64,000 nucleotides of DNA from Nemophila menziesii (GCA_029959085.1 JARWIR010000012.1:25774590-25838589), one strand, 5' to 3'; positions 35,931 through 47,800 are shown, counted from the stretch's first letter. Numbers and translations are program-made. Notes: generated by a model not told the origin, from the letters alone.

Positions 35931-36382
35931 CACTTATCCAGCCGGAATATTATGTGAATGGAAACGTCGTCGTTGAAAATAATTACGCTAATATTATATA
36001 AGTGGTCAATAACACAAATTTATAAATTGATATTAGATTTTGCAATAGGTTAGCTAAAATTAATTATTTAAAAAAAATCTTGTAACATTTTTTTTCTTTT
36101 ATTTTGAGAAAAAAAAAATATTATTGATTGACCGGTAAAACAGAAAATATATAGTGTTTTGTTTATTAAATGGGTATCCTCCTGAAACATCGACCTTTAT
36201 ACAAACAATTGATTGTTGTAATTTTCGTTTAACCTTTGGTCTTGATTTTAATATTATGGTGGTCTCGATTAAAAAAATAACAAAGAAATGACAATTATAA
36301 GATTCAAAATAGTTTCGTAAATAAAATATTTATAATGATTAATATTTAAAGACCATGTCTTAAAAATGGGAATGTTGAAAAA

Positions 36383-36563
36383 GAGTAATGTTGGGTATCA
36401 CCCAAAAAGTGATCACCTAAATATCACCTTTCTAGGTGGTCCAATTAAACTGTTTTTCTTTCTTGATTACTTTTTTCTCTCTCTTATATAAAACAGTTTA
36501 ATTGGACCACCTAGGAAGGTGATATTTGAGTAATCACTTTTTGGGTGATACACAACATTACTC
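36383..36563. mobile_element. foldback MITE of AGTAATGTTRGG family, 9-bp duplication
   Basis: 181 bp with inverted arms of about 75 bp that pair almost fully (GAGTAATGTTGGGTATCACC against its complement), so the element is nearly one hairpin. It is flanked by perfect GTTGAAAAA at 36374-36382 and 36564-36572. The high arm identity suggests recent activity. Confidence 0.9.
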
Positions 36564-36989
36564 GTTGAAAAATTATTTTTATAAACAAATGTATGATTTT
36601 GAGTGATATATATTGTTACTTTGTATATGATTAAGTGATTATTTTTTTGGGTTTTGTAAACAATTGTATTAAAAGTAAGAGTTGTGTACAAATTACAACT
36701 TTTGTTCGAAAACTTAAGGTAACATCTAATGACGTGTTAGTTAATGCATCAACGAGAGTTTTTTTAATAATATATCATATATAAAAAAATTGTAAGAATA
36801 TACCGGACTTTTTTTTACAAAATTGTACTCAACCGGTATCTCAGCTGCCGATTCAGGATTTAATTCGGCATCTGGGTTGCCGAGTCCAGCTTTCCGTGTA
36901 GAAACCGTGTCCATCAACATTTTTTTGTCAAGTTGTCCACCGATTTTTACCTATAAAAACACCCCACTCTTTATAACACTCCTACCTTA
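36564..36989. other. intergenic, no gene seen
   Basis: AT-rich DNA between two MITEs; nothing recognised. Confidence 0.45.
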
Positions 36990-37223
36990 GAGCTCGTTTG
37001 GGATTGATTATTTTAGAGTTAAAAACGTTTTTCGATTAAAATTAAAATATTTGTAAAAAATGTTAAAAAATATTTTGACATCTAAAATCACTTTCCGTGA
37101 TTATTTTAATAATCACTTAGTTAGTGTTTTTTTTAAAAGTGAATTTAAGGGTCTAAAGTATTTTTATGAATTTAAAAATCATTTCAAGAGATTATTTTTA
37201 AAATAAGTCCCAAACGGGCACTC
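36990..37223. mobile_element. short MITE with GCTCGTTTGGGA-type ends
   Basis: Left GAGCTCGTTTGGGATTGATT and right complement GAGTGCCCGTTTGGGACTTATT are imperfect inverted termini about 230 bp apart. They resemble the MITE at 22806-23035 in the CCGTTTGG core. No clean duplication. Confidence 0.6.
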
Positions 37224-37433
37224 ATTCTTCTCTCCGTAAAAAAGGTATGCAATTTCTTTTATTTCTTAAGTTTGTTTTTAGTTGTTATTTAGTTTTGTTT
37301 AACAATTTATATATGTATTTTATATTAAGTGTTATATCTTGAGAATAAAATTAGTGTTATATTAGTTTAAACTATATTTTTCTATATTTAATTTTATAAT
37401 TTTATATTATTTATTATATTTTGATAAATATAT

Positions 37434-38951
37434 GGGTGAATTATATATAGGGTCTTGGAGACACACTTTCTTCTCTATAGAGTAGTTTCAAAAATGCTAT
37501 TCTTCTTAGGGACCTCAATTTTGACAATAGTCTTTCCTACCCTTACTATCACTAAAAGACAAAAAATGTGATGTCACTGTTTCTCTCTCCTTTACCTACC
37601 ACTACCCACCTACCTCCAACCTCCAACCACCTACCACCGACCTCCGACCTCCGACCACCGACCTCCGACCACCAGTCACGGTCACCGGAAAAAAACATAG
37701 AGTACTCCGAGAAAAACATAGAGTACTTTGAGAATTTGCCGAGTACTCTATATATTTATTGAGTACTCCGAATAATTTTAATGAGAATTTAGATAATTTT
37801 AATGAGTACTCTATGAATTTTAATGAGTTACCCTATGAATTTTAATGAGTATTTAGATAATTTTAATGAGTACTCCGTAATTTTGATGAGTTCTCCGTAA
37901 CTTTGATGAGTACTCTGCATATTTGATGAGTATTTTACAAAAATAAATAAAGAATAAATCCTAAAAAATAATTTATTCACTTTTCAAACTTTTTTATACA
38001 ATTTCAAATGAATTACACATACAAAAAGCAATTCAAACGAATTAAAAAAAAAAACCTATATTTGAGTTTGACCAGATCTGAAAAAATTTTAAAAAAAAAA
38101 ATTGCAGCGAGCTCTTGAACGGAGCAGCACCACCACCAAAACACCACCACCACTACCATAACACAACAAAAGCTCCGAAGCTCCGATGGCCACCACCATA
38201 ACACGAACACCACCACCACCATAACACCACCATAGTACCACAAACACCACCGCGAATAGATCGGAGCAGCCACGAACAGAAATGATGCAGCGATCTTCAC
38301 CATGCCAGAACTGCTGCATAGATCGAGCTTCACCATCCTGGACTGCGGTGCATCGAAGACCTGCTGGACTCGCATGACAGTGGTGCTATCATAGATGCAC
38401 CTAAAGTCGCGAAAACCACCGGCGAGCCCTCACCTCCGAGCTCCGAGCTTCACCATCCACAAACAGCTCGAACAACACCTCCTCACGATCGAACAGCTGC
38501 ACCTGCATCTCACCGGATCTCAGATCTGGACTGCGCGAAACCCTAGCAGCTCCGATGGTCACGAATAACGCAGCAACGTAGAAGGAAGACGAAGCCTCTT
38601 CAATGGCTGGTCCATGGCCTCAGAAGAAAGAGACAACGCTGCCTTTTCGGTGGTGTTGTGGTGGTGGTTTGTTGGCGGCGTTGTGTTATGGAGGTGGTGG
38701 TGGCGGTTTGGGAGATGGGGGAGGAGAGCCAGATAGGGGAGGTGAGAGAATAATTAGAGATAGTAATGAGTTGTGAAATGTAATATTTGGTATATATAGT
38801 GAGAAAAAAACAAAAGAGGGGTAGTCTAGTAATTGGGGTTTTGGGGTTCATGTGTTAAAAACTTGCTGAGGTCTTTAGTAAGAAGAGGCTCTAGGCCGGG
38901 TCCCCATCTTGAAGAGGGGGGTGTGGTCAAGACCCTAGGTGTAATTATCTC
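37434..38951. mobile_element. MULE-like non-autonomous element, copy 2
   Basis: 1518 bp starting GGGTGAATTATATATAGGG and ending CCCTAGGTGTAATTATCTC; the termini pair as imperfect inverted repeats. It is flanked by a perfect 9-bp duplication TAAATATAT (37425-37433, 38952-38960). Left-end sequence and layout match copy 1: a CACTGTT/CTCTC block, a CTCCGACC-rich stretch and a GAGTACTC/TTTTGATGAG minisatellite (about 37690-37940). A GC-richer interior with ACCACCACC runs follows. It encodes no transposase. Confidence 0.87.
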
Positions 38952-39363
38952 TAAATATATTTGTTGTTAGACTAGATTAAAGTAAACTATTTAAATATTA
39001 TTTCGAGTATATTGTTCAAAAGTAATATAAATTAAATTATTGTTGTATCATTTAGACATATTTTGTTATAATTAGTTTAAATTAAATTTTTATTGCATCA
39101 TTTAGATTTTTTTCTAGAATTAGTTTAAATTAAATTATTGTTTAGATTTACTTTGTTAGCGTAGCTTAAATAAAATATTTTAGAATTATAATAAATTAAT
39201 TATAAAATTTTAGGATCTAGGTTTGTTTTAGCGAAAATAGAATATTAATTAAAAAATTCTTGAACAAAAAATAAATGATTTATTTTATATTTAGGTAAAG
39301 TAGAAAGGTTTTTGGTTAATAAACTTATGATGTTTGTTTAATTTAATAAGTTGGGATTAAAAG

Positions 39364-41480
39364 ATGGCAAGAGTACACGGTGAAGGTAGTAGTTCCGAGC
39401 AAACTTTCGATGAAAAATTGCTATGGCTTCAAGATAATCATAGAAGTCAGACTATTTTGGAGGTAATTTAGGTTTGTTTAAAATAGATTTTGTTAGACTT
39501 TAATTATTAATTATACTTTATTAACGGTAATATTCATATATTAGCATCCAAATCATGAAACCTTCGATACTACGCTAATGCGTTGTGACCCTTAGATGAC
39601 CCCCGAGTGAAGCGTCTTGTCTTGGATGCGGGTTATGGATTTGTTGAGTCATATGCCAAAGTAATTTTAGATCATGGAATGTTGAACGCATTAGGTGAAA
39701 GGTGACGGCACGAGACACATACATTTTTAATGCGTAGTGGTGAGATTACGGTAACATTGCAAGATGTTGCAATGATATTAAGGTTGCCCATGATGGCGAG
39801 GCCGCCGTTGAAATCGATATCGGGGAAGAAAATATTCATGATATGTGTAACCGATTACTAGGTAATTCTTGTGACGAGTCGAGACGTCTAAAGGAAAAAT
39901 TTATGAAGGCAAAGTGGATGCTTAGTGTTTTTCGATCAGAGATACCACTTGACGCTACCCTTGAGATGTTACAGTGTCGAGCACGAGCATATATATTATA
40001 TACACTGGGTATGCTCCCTTGCCCCGATACTTCAGGTAATTTTGTTAGTTTGAAGTATTTGCCACTGTTGGAGAATTTTGAAGCTATTAGTGGGTATAGT
40101 TGGGGCTCGGCAGTTCTTGCCTATTTGTACTCGGCACTGTGCGAGTGCACTGTACCAGAGTCAATTCATACGTTTAAAGGATGTGATGTCCTTCTTCAGG
40201 TATTACGTTGTATTCAAATTATATCTACGTTAATTAAAATATAAGTTGTTAATTTAAAATGTTTATATTTTACAGATTTGGTCGTGGGAACATTGTCACG
40301 TCGGTCGTCCAATAGTGGATAACCCTCGTGTTGTGGACGAAATTTGTTTCGCTTCATTGTAAGTGAATATTAGTAATGTGTGATTTTTTACATAGTTTTT
40401 GTTAGTTATATCGTTTGTCGTGTTTAATATTGTAGTTGGAACGGACATAAAAGGTTTAAGAAAGGTTTGAGAAGTTCCCCATTAAAGTTATATAGAGATG
40501 ATTTTGATGTTCAAGACCATAGTCAGGTATAAATTTAGTAATCAAATTATGTATTGGGATATCATAATAATTAGTGTATTCATAATCAACACAAGTCATT
40601 TGGTTGTGCATGATAGTCATCGTTGTTCACTAGTGTCATCGATATGCTTGAGAGGGGCTGACATTTACGCATCACAGGCTCCCCTATTTCATTTTGAGTT
40701 GATTAAGTATTATCATCCATAAAGGGTAATGCACCAACTCGGTTTTGGGTTAACTATACCGCCGAACGTTGATCGTAACCTCGATAAATTACATAAAGGG
40801 TCTGGGCATATACGCACAACCATGCGTCCAAGGGCGGAGCCTGTATTTTTTGTTAGTTGCCCCCGAAAAAAATTATTTTGCCGTATTTGCACGATAAGTC
40901 TACATATTATGTAAAAATTGCTAGATAGATCCTTATATAATGCTAAAATGCACTATATATCCCTATATTGTGTAAAGATTGCAATATAAGTCCAGATATT
41001 ATTTTTTAAAATTAATCATCTGATAAATTTTCTTTTTTTTAATACAAAATAACATATAAAATAAAGTCTAATAAAATAAATTTTAAAATTTAAGGGGCTA
41101 AATGAAATTCTTTAAAACATTTAAGAGTTAATTACAAAAAAAAAATCTATGAAAAAAATTTAAAAAGAACTAAGAAATTGAATATTTAATGGTATTTACG
41201 TTCAAATTTCGTCAATAAAATTTATTATTTGATTGAATTAATCTCTAAACTTTAAGTTAGGGGGGCTAATTTTATGCTATAATTCTTTTTAGATATATTT
41301 TTATCTATTTTAAAAAAAAAACAGGTTAAATTATAATGGACTAGATAGATTGAGGTGGGCTACAGTCCACCTCAGCCCACCCCACATCTGCCCCTGCATG
41401 CGTCCATTTATGCTCCAACAATAGACAAAACGATCTTAGTGGGTGGAAGGACTTCTCGACTACTGAATCAACTAATTATT
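39364..41480 (+). pseudogene. plant mobile domain (PMD/MAIN-like) gene, broken
   Basis: Reading from the ATG at 39364 (MARVHGEGSSSEQTFDEKLL), exon-like blocks lie at 39364-39462, 39545-40199, 40276-40358, 40436-40526 and from about 40600. They give RVKRLVLDAGYGFVESYAKV, ETHTFLMRSGEITVTLQDVA, IHDMCNRLLG, YSWGSAVLAYLYSALCE, IWSWEH and APLFHFELIKYYHP, the order and motifs of the aminotransferase-like plant mobile domain (PF10536). Breaks are a frame change and stop near 39593, TGA near 39702 where Trp is usual, a frameshift near 39795, TAA near 40722, and a hAT MITE inserted at 40830. PMD proteins include MAIN/MAIL silencing factors and domesticated or captured transposon proteins, so this copy may itself be transposon cargo. 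Confidence 0.8.
40830..41397. mobile_element. hAT-type insertion in PMD exon, 8-bp duplication
   Basis: 568 bp starting AAGGGCGGAGCC and ending with the complement of GCAGGGGCAGA, flanked by perfect ATGCGTCC at 40822-40829 and 41398-41405. The 8-bp duplication and GGGGCGGAGC-like ends are typical of plant hAT elements. PMD-like reading resumes after the right duplication. Confidence 0.8.
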
Positions 41481-41712
41481 TATGTAAAATAACGTGTACT
41501 TTGTAATCTTTTCTTTTATGTTCTTGACAAAAAAATAAAAATTGACAGAACGAGAAAATCAACAATTTCAGCCAATAGTGGTTTGAAAGTAAAAATAATT
41601 TTCTTTTATAATATATGAAAGCTGCTTTAAATTCAAAATTATTTATTCCAATAAATTTTTTAGAAATAGTGAATATGCATGCAAAATGTAACCAAGTAAT
41701 GCAACATGGATC

Positions 41713-41759
41713 TTTTTCTCACTCTCTCTCTTTTTTTTTTTTTTTTTTTTTGGTCAAGC
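41713..41759 (-). mobile_element. tail-only retroposition scar, 47 bp
   Basis: Perfect 14-bp duplications ATGCAACATGGATC at 41699-41712 and 41760-41773 enclose 47 bp. On the minus strand it reads GCTTGACC, then about 23 A and a GA-rich end. Only eight non-tail bases of a LINE-like 3' end were copied. Confidence 0.85.
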
Positions 41760-41773
41760 ATGCAACATGGATC

Positions 41774-42535
41774 AACCGCTAAAATTGCGAACCAAACACG
41801 TATATATATAGATATATTCCATCTCTTGTTTTTTAAGTACTTATGGACCAAAAAAGAAAAAAGTAAAAGAAAAATTTAGAATAAGTCAACTTAATGTAGA
41901 GGGAAGAATTGTGGAGAACCACAACGAATAGAGAAGTAAGAGAAGATATTGACATATTGTTTGAAAATATCAAGGACGGCACTTGTTGTTTGTACTCTAA
42001 AGACTTCCATATTGAGGATTAGTTTGAGTATTTGACTCAGACTCATCTTTAGCAAAATTTTGACCAAAAAATAAATAAATCTAATAGCAACCGGATAAGA
42101 GCTTGTGAACCATTGATTCCATTACCTAATGATTTAAATCATAACTACATTTTTTAAAATCAAAATTTAATAGTTTTAACTTTAAATACATAAACGATTT
42201 TTAATCTGTTTAATTACTCATTAGTTTCAGTTTTAAATTCACACTATTGTCATCTTAGCATATACTTATTCAAATACAAATATTCATATTTCAAGTGATT
42301 GTAATAATATTATTAGTTATCTTCTTGGTTAACCTCTCTTTCTTGCCGGTTGTCCTGAACCATTAGGCCTTGACTTTTGTTCATGTAATTTGCATGTTTA
42401 ATATATATTATCAATTAAAAAAAACCAACTTTAGATATTGAATGAGGAAAATAAAATTCAACTTGAAGACCATTTCGACGAAAAAGTGTTCTCTATTGGT
42501 CGTCGGAAAGCAAAGAGTTAACATATCATAATATT
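41774..42535. other. intergenic, no gene seen
   Basis: AT-rich; scattered short frames around 41880-42060 are interrupted by stops. Nothing recognised. Confidence 0.45.
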
Positions 42536-42550
42536 ATTATAAGACGACTT

Positions 42551-44791
42551 GAATTATTTGTAATAAAACAAGAGAGTGAACATCTTGAGAGAGTCTCTCG
42601 ACTCTCTCGAGCTTATCCATAACACCGACTACACCTTCATCATCAACCTTTTAATTTTTCAGTAAATCCTTACAAATCTTTACCAATGAATCCCAAACAA
42701 CCACTGATAATAGGACTTGAATAGATTTGCGCTACCAGATCGAAGTATACTAAAGCTCAACAAAGTTTTTACAAGATGAATGAATTCTCAGATGGCCCAT
42801 ATAAGAAACTTCACAGCAAAGAACATCTAATGAACATGGGTTACAAGGCAACCTATAATTGTTACTTCTCAAACAACAAAGAGAGTGAGATGACAAACTT
42901 GGAAGAACATGGTGAGAATATTTTCAACGTTCACGAGACTAAACAGAGGTTGAACGAGAGTTCACAGCAGCAGAACAAAAGACTCGCATATGAAGAGAGA
43001 AGATATAAGCATAGGAATTCTAATCAGATGAGCAATAAACGAACACAGTGTATAGGTCAGTACTTGTCTCGAAGTTATATGTTTTATTTCCATATTAGCT
43101 GCTATAGAGGTAGTGGTAAAAGCAATACATATAAAAGACATAGTAAAAAGCATACAATTAAGAATAAACGCAGTCCGACTGTATCTATCGACGGGAAATT
43201 CATATTCCGAAGCTACACGGTGAAGAATACTGCAAACAAGAAAATAAGAGAGGCTCATATTGGGAAATCAGGTAATAGTAAGAAGGTTGAACTTAACATA
43301 GAAAACATATTGATTATTGATTCCGATAACGATGACGGTGGTATGGAAATTTTTACGAAGCCTGATATGGTGAGAGGAAAAGCAATTAGACAGTTATATA
43401 GGCTGATAAGGGTGAGAAGTAAGACAGAGAAGGAGATTTGTATAAAAATACTGGGAACACAGAAATGGAGGAATAGATTGGGGACACTGAAGAGGAGATG
43501 TATGGCGGTTGGGAAACAGAGGAAGGGAATTGGTAACGCGAAGAAGAAGACTCAGACTGCCTTATGGGCTTGGTCAAGCGTGGGCTTTCCTAAGTGTCAC
43601 TGGAGATTTTGGGCTCATAAAAAAGAAGGTGAGAGTGGGCCTGCCCAAGTAAAAATAGTAACAAAAAATAAAATGAGGATTATTAGAAAAAAGATTGTTA
43701 ATATACGGGCGCAGAGCAGCGGAAACGGAGATAATCTAAGGAAATCAGGTATATTACATCTCATTCATGATATTATTTTTTGGGATATTATGCAGATTAT
43801 CAATAATACCAATAGGAATCATAAGTTTAGAGTTATTTATAAGACAACATCTAATGATAATTGGTTTTCGAGAAATAGTAGCAGACATAATATAGCGTTA
43901 ATGTTTAACAGCAAAACAAGATGTATTAATATGGGAGGAAAATTAGGATCTCGATTTGGTAAGAACTACTTTCTCGATTTGGTTTCTCAATATTATCACG
44001 AAATTTGTTACAAAATCTCTGGATATGTGATACCACATCTTATCCGGTCAAAAAAATCAACTGTTATACTGGCTTTTGACAGTTCTGGGTATCAAATTTT
44101 GAACCGGTTGGGGCCCAACTGGGCATGTGTTGTTCTTGAGTCCAGGGTACGAGGTTCGAATTGGTCTCACTGCGATAAAGCTGCGTTTTTTGGCGCAGTA
44201 AATTGTACACTGTTGACGAAAAATGGTGTGACAACTAACTTTGAAACGATGAGACATTTGAACTCTATATGGTTTCGATTTGGAATATATAGTAGATTAC
44301 TGAATATTGTTAAACATGATACTCTTGGCTTCAGATACAAGTATCACGCTTGGCCTGTTTTATCCTTCGTGGTTCAAACCCAGTTTTGGGTTTTATTTAT
44401 CTGGGAGGACTTGTGGTGTTTTACACTACGGCAAGTCATGGCTAGCTTTGCTACCGTGACTAAGTACCTCTTGGTTCTCGGTTCGTGTACGTGTGGTGTT
44501 GGTATTGTTATTTTCACGAGGGTTAGGAAAGGCGCAAGGGGATGTGTGATTGATGATGTCTCCCTTAGGAGGACTAATAAGACATATGATCTACGAATGA
44601 ATTGGAGTACTCTCTCGATGTCTAGCACATCTTGCATGTTACGATGGCTACAATGGAATAGGCGGATTGTAGGTGTTCCGATAGATATTCTGGATAATTT
44701 CTCTTATGTATATATTGTCAATTTAGATAATCGTTGTAATATTTCCGTTTAATGTAATATAAGGGGATTTCGACCAAAAAAAAAAAGAAAA
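42551..44791 (+). mobile_element. polyA-tailed retroposon A with 15-bp target duplication
   Basis: 2241 bp flanked by perfect 15-bp duplications ATTATAAGACGACTT (42536-42550, 44792-44806). It ends TTTCGACC plus an A-rich tail and begins with a GAGAGTCTCTCGACTCTC-type leader, as plant LINEs often do. There is no reverse transcriptase, endonuclease or RNase H, so it was moved in trans or is an internally substituted LINE. A long frame covers 88% of it (next entry). A block near its 3' end is shared with retroposon B. Confidence 0.88.
42776..44752 (+). CDS. unknown 658-aa protein in retroposon A
   Basis: ATG to TAA with no internal stop in AT-rich DNA, far longer than chance frames here (others rarely pass 140 codons outside known genes). 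I recognise no family. The N-terminal 170 residues are hydrophilic and rich in Asn, Lys, Ser and His; an acidic patch (IIDSDNDDGG) lies near residue 180; residues 190-320 are strongly basic (KILGTQKWRNRLGTLKRRC, KNKMRIIRKKIVNI). The C-terminal third has more hydrophobic residues and Cys, with a possible membrane-like stretch (YLLVLGSCTCGVGIVIF). The basic middle would suit nucleic-acid binding, as in LINE ORF1 proteins, but no CCHC knuckle or RRM-like DUF4283 motif is seen. It could instead be captured or non-coding sequence. Confidence 0.45.
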   Translation: MNEFSDGPYKKLHSKEHLMNMGYKATYNCYFSNNKESEMTNLEEHGENIFNVHETKQRLNESSQQQNKRLAYEERRYKHRNSNQMSNKRTQCIGQYLSRSYMFYFHISCYRGSGKSNTYKRHSKKHTIKNKRSPTVSIDGKFIFRSYTVKNTANKKIREAHIGKSGNSKKVELNIENILIIDSDNDDGGMEIFTKPDMVRGKAIRQLYRLIRVRSKTEKEICIKILGTQKWRNRLGTLKRRCMAVGKQRKGIGNAKKKTQTALWAWSSVGFPKCHWRFWAHKKEGESGPAQVKIVTKNKMRIIRKKIVNIRAQSSGNGDNLRKSGILHLIHDIIFWDIMQIINNTNRNHKFRVIYKTTSNDNWFSRNSSRHNIALMFNSKTRCINMGGKLGSRFGKNYFLDLVSQYYHEICYKISGYVIPHLIRSKKSTVILAFDSSGYQILNRLGPNWACVVLESRVRGSNWSHCDKAAFFGAVNCTLLTKNGVTTNFETMRHLNSIWFRFGIYSRLLNIVKHDTLGFRYKYHAWPVLSFVVQTQFWVLFIWEDLWCFTLRQVMASFATVTKYLLVLGSCTCGVGIVIFTRVRKGARGCVIDDVSLRRTNKTYDLRMNWSTLSMSSTSCMLRWLQWNRRIVGVPIDILDNFSYVYIVNLDNRCNISV

Positions 44792-44841
44792 ATTATAAGA
44801 CGACTTTTCTTTTTATAGGAGTATGAGAATATTTTGATATT

Positions 44842-47800
44842 TTGTGCAAAGGATTGGCATCTATCTACAAAAGGTCAACAGGAATTCGTGCAACCCACTT
44901 TTTCATTTTCTATAAAAGAATTCTAAATATAGAAGAACAAAGGTTTTTTTTTGGTCAATACAAGAAACATATTGAAAAACCTCACCCAAGACGATTTCGT
45001 TTTGAAGCTGCTTGGTGTTTACATAAAGGGTTTGCGGATTTTGTTAAAGATAAATGGGATGGTATTGGAAAGGACATGGGTCTTAGTATTAAAGATATTA
45101 AAGCTCACATTAATAAATGGAAGGTTGAGATTTTTGGGGATATAAATAGAAGAAAACGCTCCTTATCGGCTAGGCTAAGAGGTATTCAAAAATCTTTACA
45201 GAACTCATATAATTCATCCCTTCGCCAACTGGGGAAGAGACTATCTAATGAATATGAAAGTGTGTTAAAACAAGAAGAAGTCATGAGTTATCAAAAGTCG
45301 AGGACAAATTGGATTAGGAATGGTGAGAGAAATACTCGTTTCTATCATCTTTCTAGAATTATACGGAAAAAGAAAGCTAAATGTGTGAGATTACTTAATA
45401 ACAACAACAATTGGGTAGAAGATGAAGTCGAGTTAAAAGTATTGGTTCGTGAGTATTTTGTACAATTATATGAAGAGCCTGATGATAAAATAGGGATTTT
45501 TTCGCTTCCACAAGTAGATTATGTTGGGTTGAATGTTGCGCAAGAACTCAATACACCATTCTCCGTGGAAGAAATACGCGACTCAGTCTTCCAGTCAAAT
45601 CCGATGAAAGCTCCTGGTCCGGATGGTATATCAGCTGCGTTCTACCAGAAATGTTGGAATTCAGTAAGCCCCTCTATTGAAGCCATGTTTCGTGAAGCAT
45701 TAGAATTAGGGAGTATTCCGAAGAGCCTGAATGGTACACTTATCCATCTTATTCCGAAAGTATCCGATCCGGATAGAGTAATCTTATTTCGACCCATTAG
45801 CCTTATTAATTCTCCTTGTAAATTTATTATGAGGGCTATGGTCAATAGACTTAGACCTATTCTCGCTGATAAAATTGGTCCCTGTCAAAGCAGTTTTTTA
45901 CCAGGTAGATCAACCATTGACAATATAGTCCTCGTTCGTGAAATTGATCACAGAATGCGAAAAATCAAAGGAAAACAAGGAATAATGGCGGTGAAGATTG
46001 ATCTTGCGAAGGCTTATGACAAAATTAGATGGGAATTTATTGAAGATACTATAACAAAGTTTGGATTCCCATTTAGTTGGGTCTCAATTATAATGTCAAG
46101 CATGGCAGAAAACGAAATGCAAGTACTATGGAATGGTGAGCCACTCCCATCTTTCAAGCCTTACAGGGGCATTCGTCAAGGTGACCCTTTATCCCCATAC
46201 ATCTTTGTCTTGTGTATGGAGCGATTGTCTATTCTCATTCAAGAGATGTGTAATAATGGAAGTTGGAAACCAATCAGTCTAGGAAGAGGTGGGCCTACCT
46301 TATCTCACCTTTTCTTTGCAGATGATCTAATGTTATTTGGGGAAGCCTCTTTATCACAGGTTAACCTAATTCAAGAAACTCTGAATGTATTTTGTAATGA
46401 AGCGGGTCAAACTATAAGTGCTGATAAATCATTAATCTACTTCTCCAAGAACGTTTCACAAGAAACACAAACCGAACTTTCTGGAGTAAGTGGTTTTTGC
46501 TTAAGTGATTCCTTTGGTAAATATTTGGGTGCTCCAATTCAATCTGGAAGACTACCCAAAGGTTTTTATAAGAAGATTGTTGAAAAAATGCGAAACAAGT
46601 TAGCAGGTTGGAAGGCAAAAAGCTTATCCTTGGCGGGTCGAATTACTCTTGCTCAATCAGTACTAAGTGCGATCCCAACTTATCAAATGCAAATTATGAA
46701 ATTGCCTTTGTATGTGTGCGAGGATATTGATCGAATAACGCGTAATTTTATATGGGGATCGAATGAGGAGCAACGGAAAATACATTGGGTTGCTTGGGAA
46801 AATGTTTGCAAACCAAAAATAAGTGGAGGTTTGGGGTCACGAAGCGCGAAAAGCTTTAATATAGCTCTACTTGCGAAACTCGGTTGGAAACTTCTTCAAA
46901 ACCAAGGTGTTGCATGGGTAGAGGCCTTTAATCATAAATATTTCAAGAATGGGTTGTTGAATCGTGAGATAAAAATAACGGATTCTAATATGTGTAAAGC
47001 GGTAATAGCTGGAGCGAGCATCCTCAAAACGGGAATAATAGATGAAAGTAATTCATATGGAGTGAAGTACAGGTGGCTATATGAAGCTGCTGGCATTTAT
47101 TCTGTAAAGTCAGGCTATGAACACCTTACTGGAATAGACCCTGATGCTCAGTTCAATTGGAAGATTATTTGGGAATTAAAGTGCTCCCAGAAACTTCAGG
47201 TGTTGCTATGGAGAATTGTAAAGGACAGACTTCCAACTGCAATAAACTTACAAAGAAGGAAAGTTATCGAATCGGGTGAGTGTAGCATTTGTGGCGCAAA
47301 TGAAGAGGATATAAGTCACATATTCATGGAATGCAAAGCTGCAAAAATCTTGTGGCGTGAACTTGGGTTATCGAGCACAATACTGATGAATCCAGCAACT
47401 GAAATCGAGAGCACAGGACCTGCTGGAGTAGCGAGCTATTGTTCTGCAGCAATAAACACAGCACAGTGCCACTGTGTAGGTCCGGAAATTCAACCTGTTT
47501 CGAAGAACAACCTAGATCTAATTCCCCGGAATCTGCAGCAGTTTCACAACGTGATTTCCAGGTGTAATACAGTGCCAACGAACAGCATCACTGTACAGCA
47601 GAAACAGGTGCATCGAACCCAACAGCGCTGTAATATTTAAAGGTGGCTAGAAGCGAACTTAAAAGTAAAAAATAGAATATATGGGCTGGAGTGGAGGACG
47701 ATTTTTGCAGCAGCAATCAGCGTTCTTTGGACGAGGAGAAACGAGACCCTTTTCAACTCAGTCACGGGAGCTCCTCGATTGGAAGGTCTTAAAAGAGATA

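Noticed and set aside
42962..43258. Minus-strand frames opposite the 658-codon ORF (also 43386-43577, 44057-44257, 44374-44637)
   Set aside because: Short and unconnected, and they run against the polyA orientation of the element.
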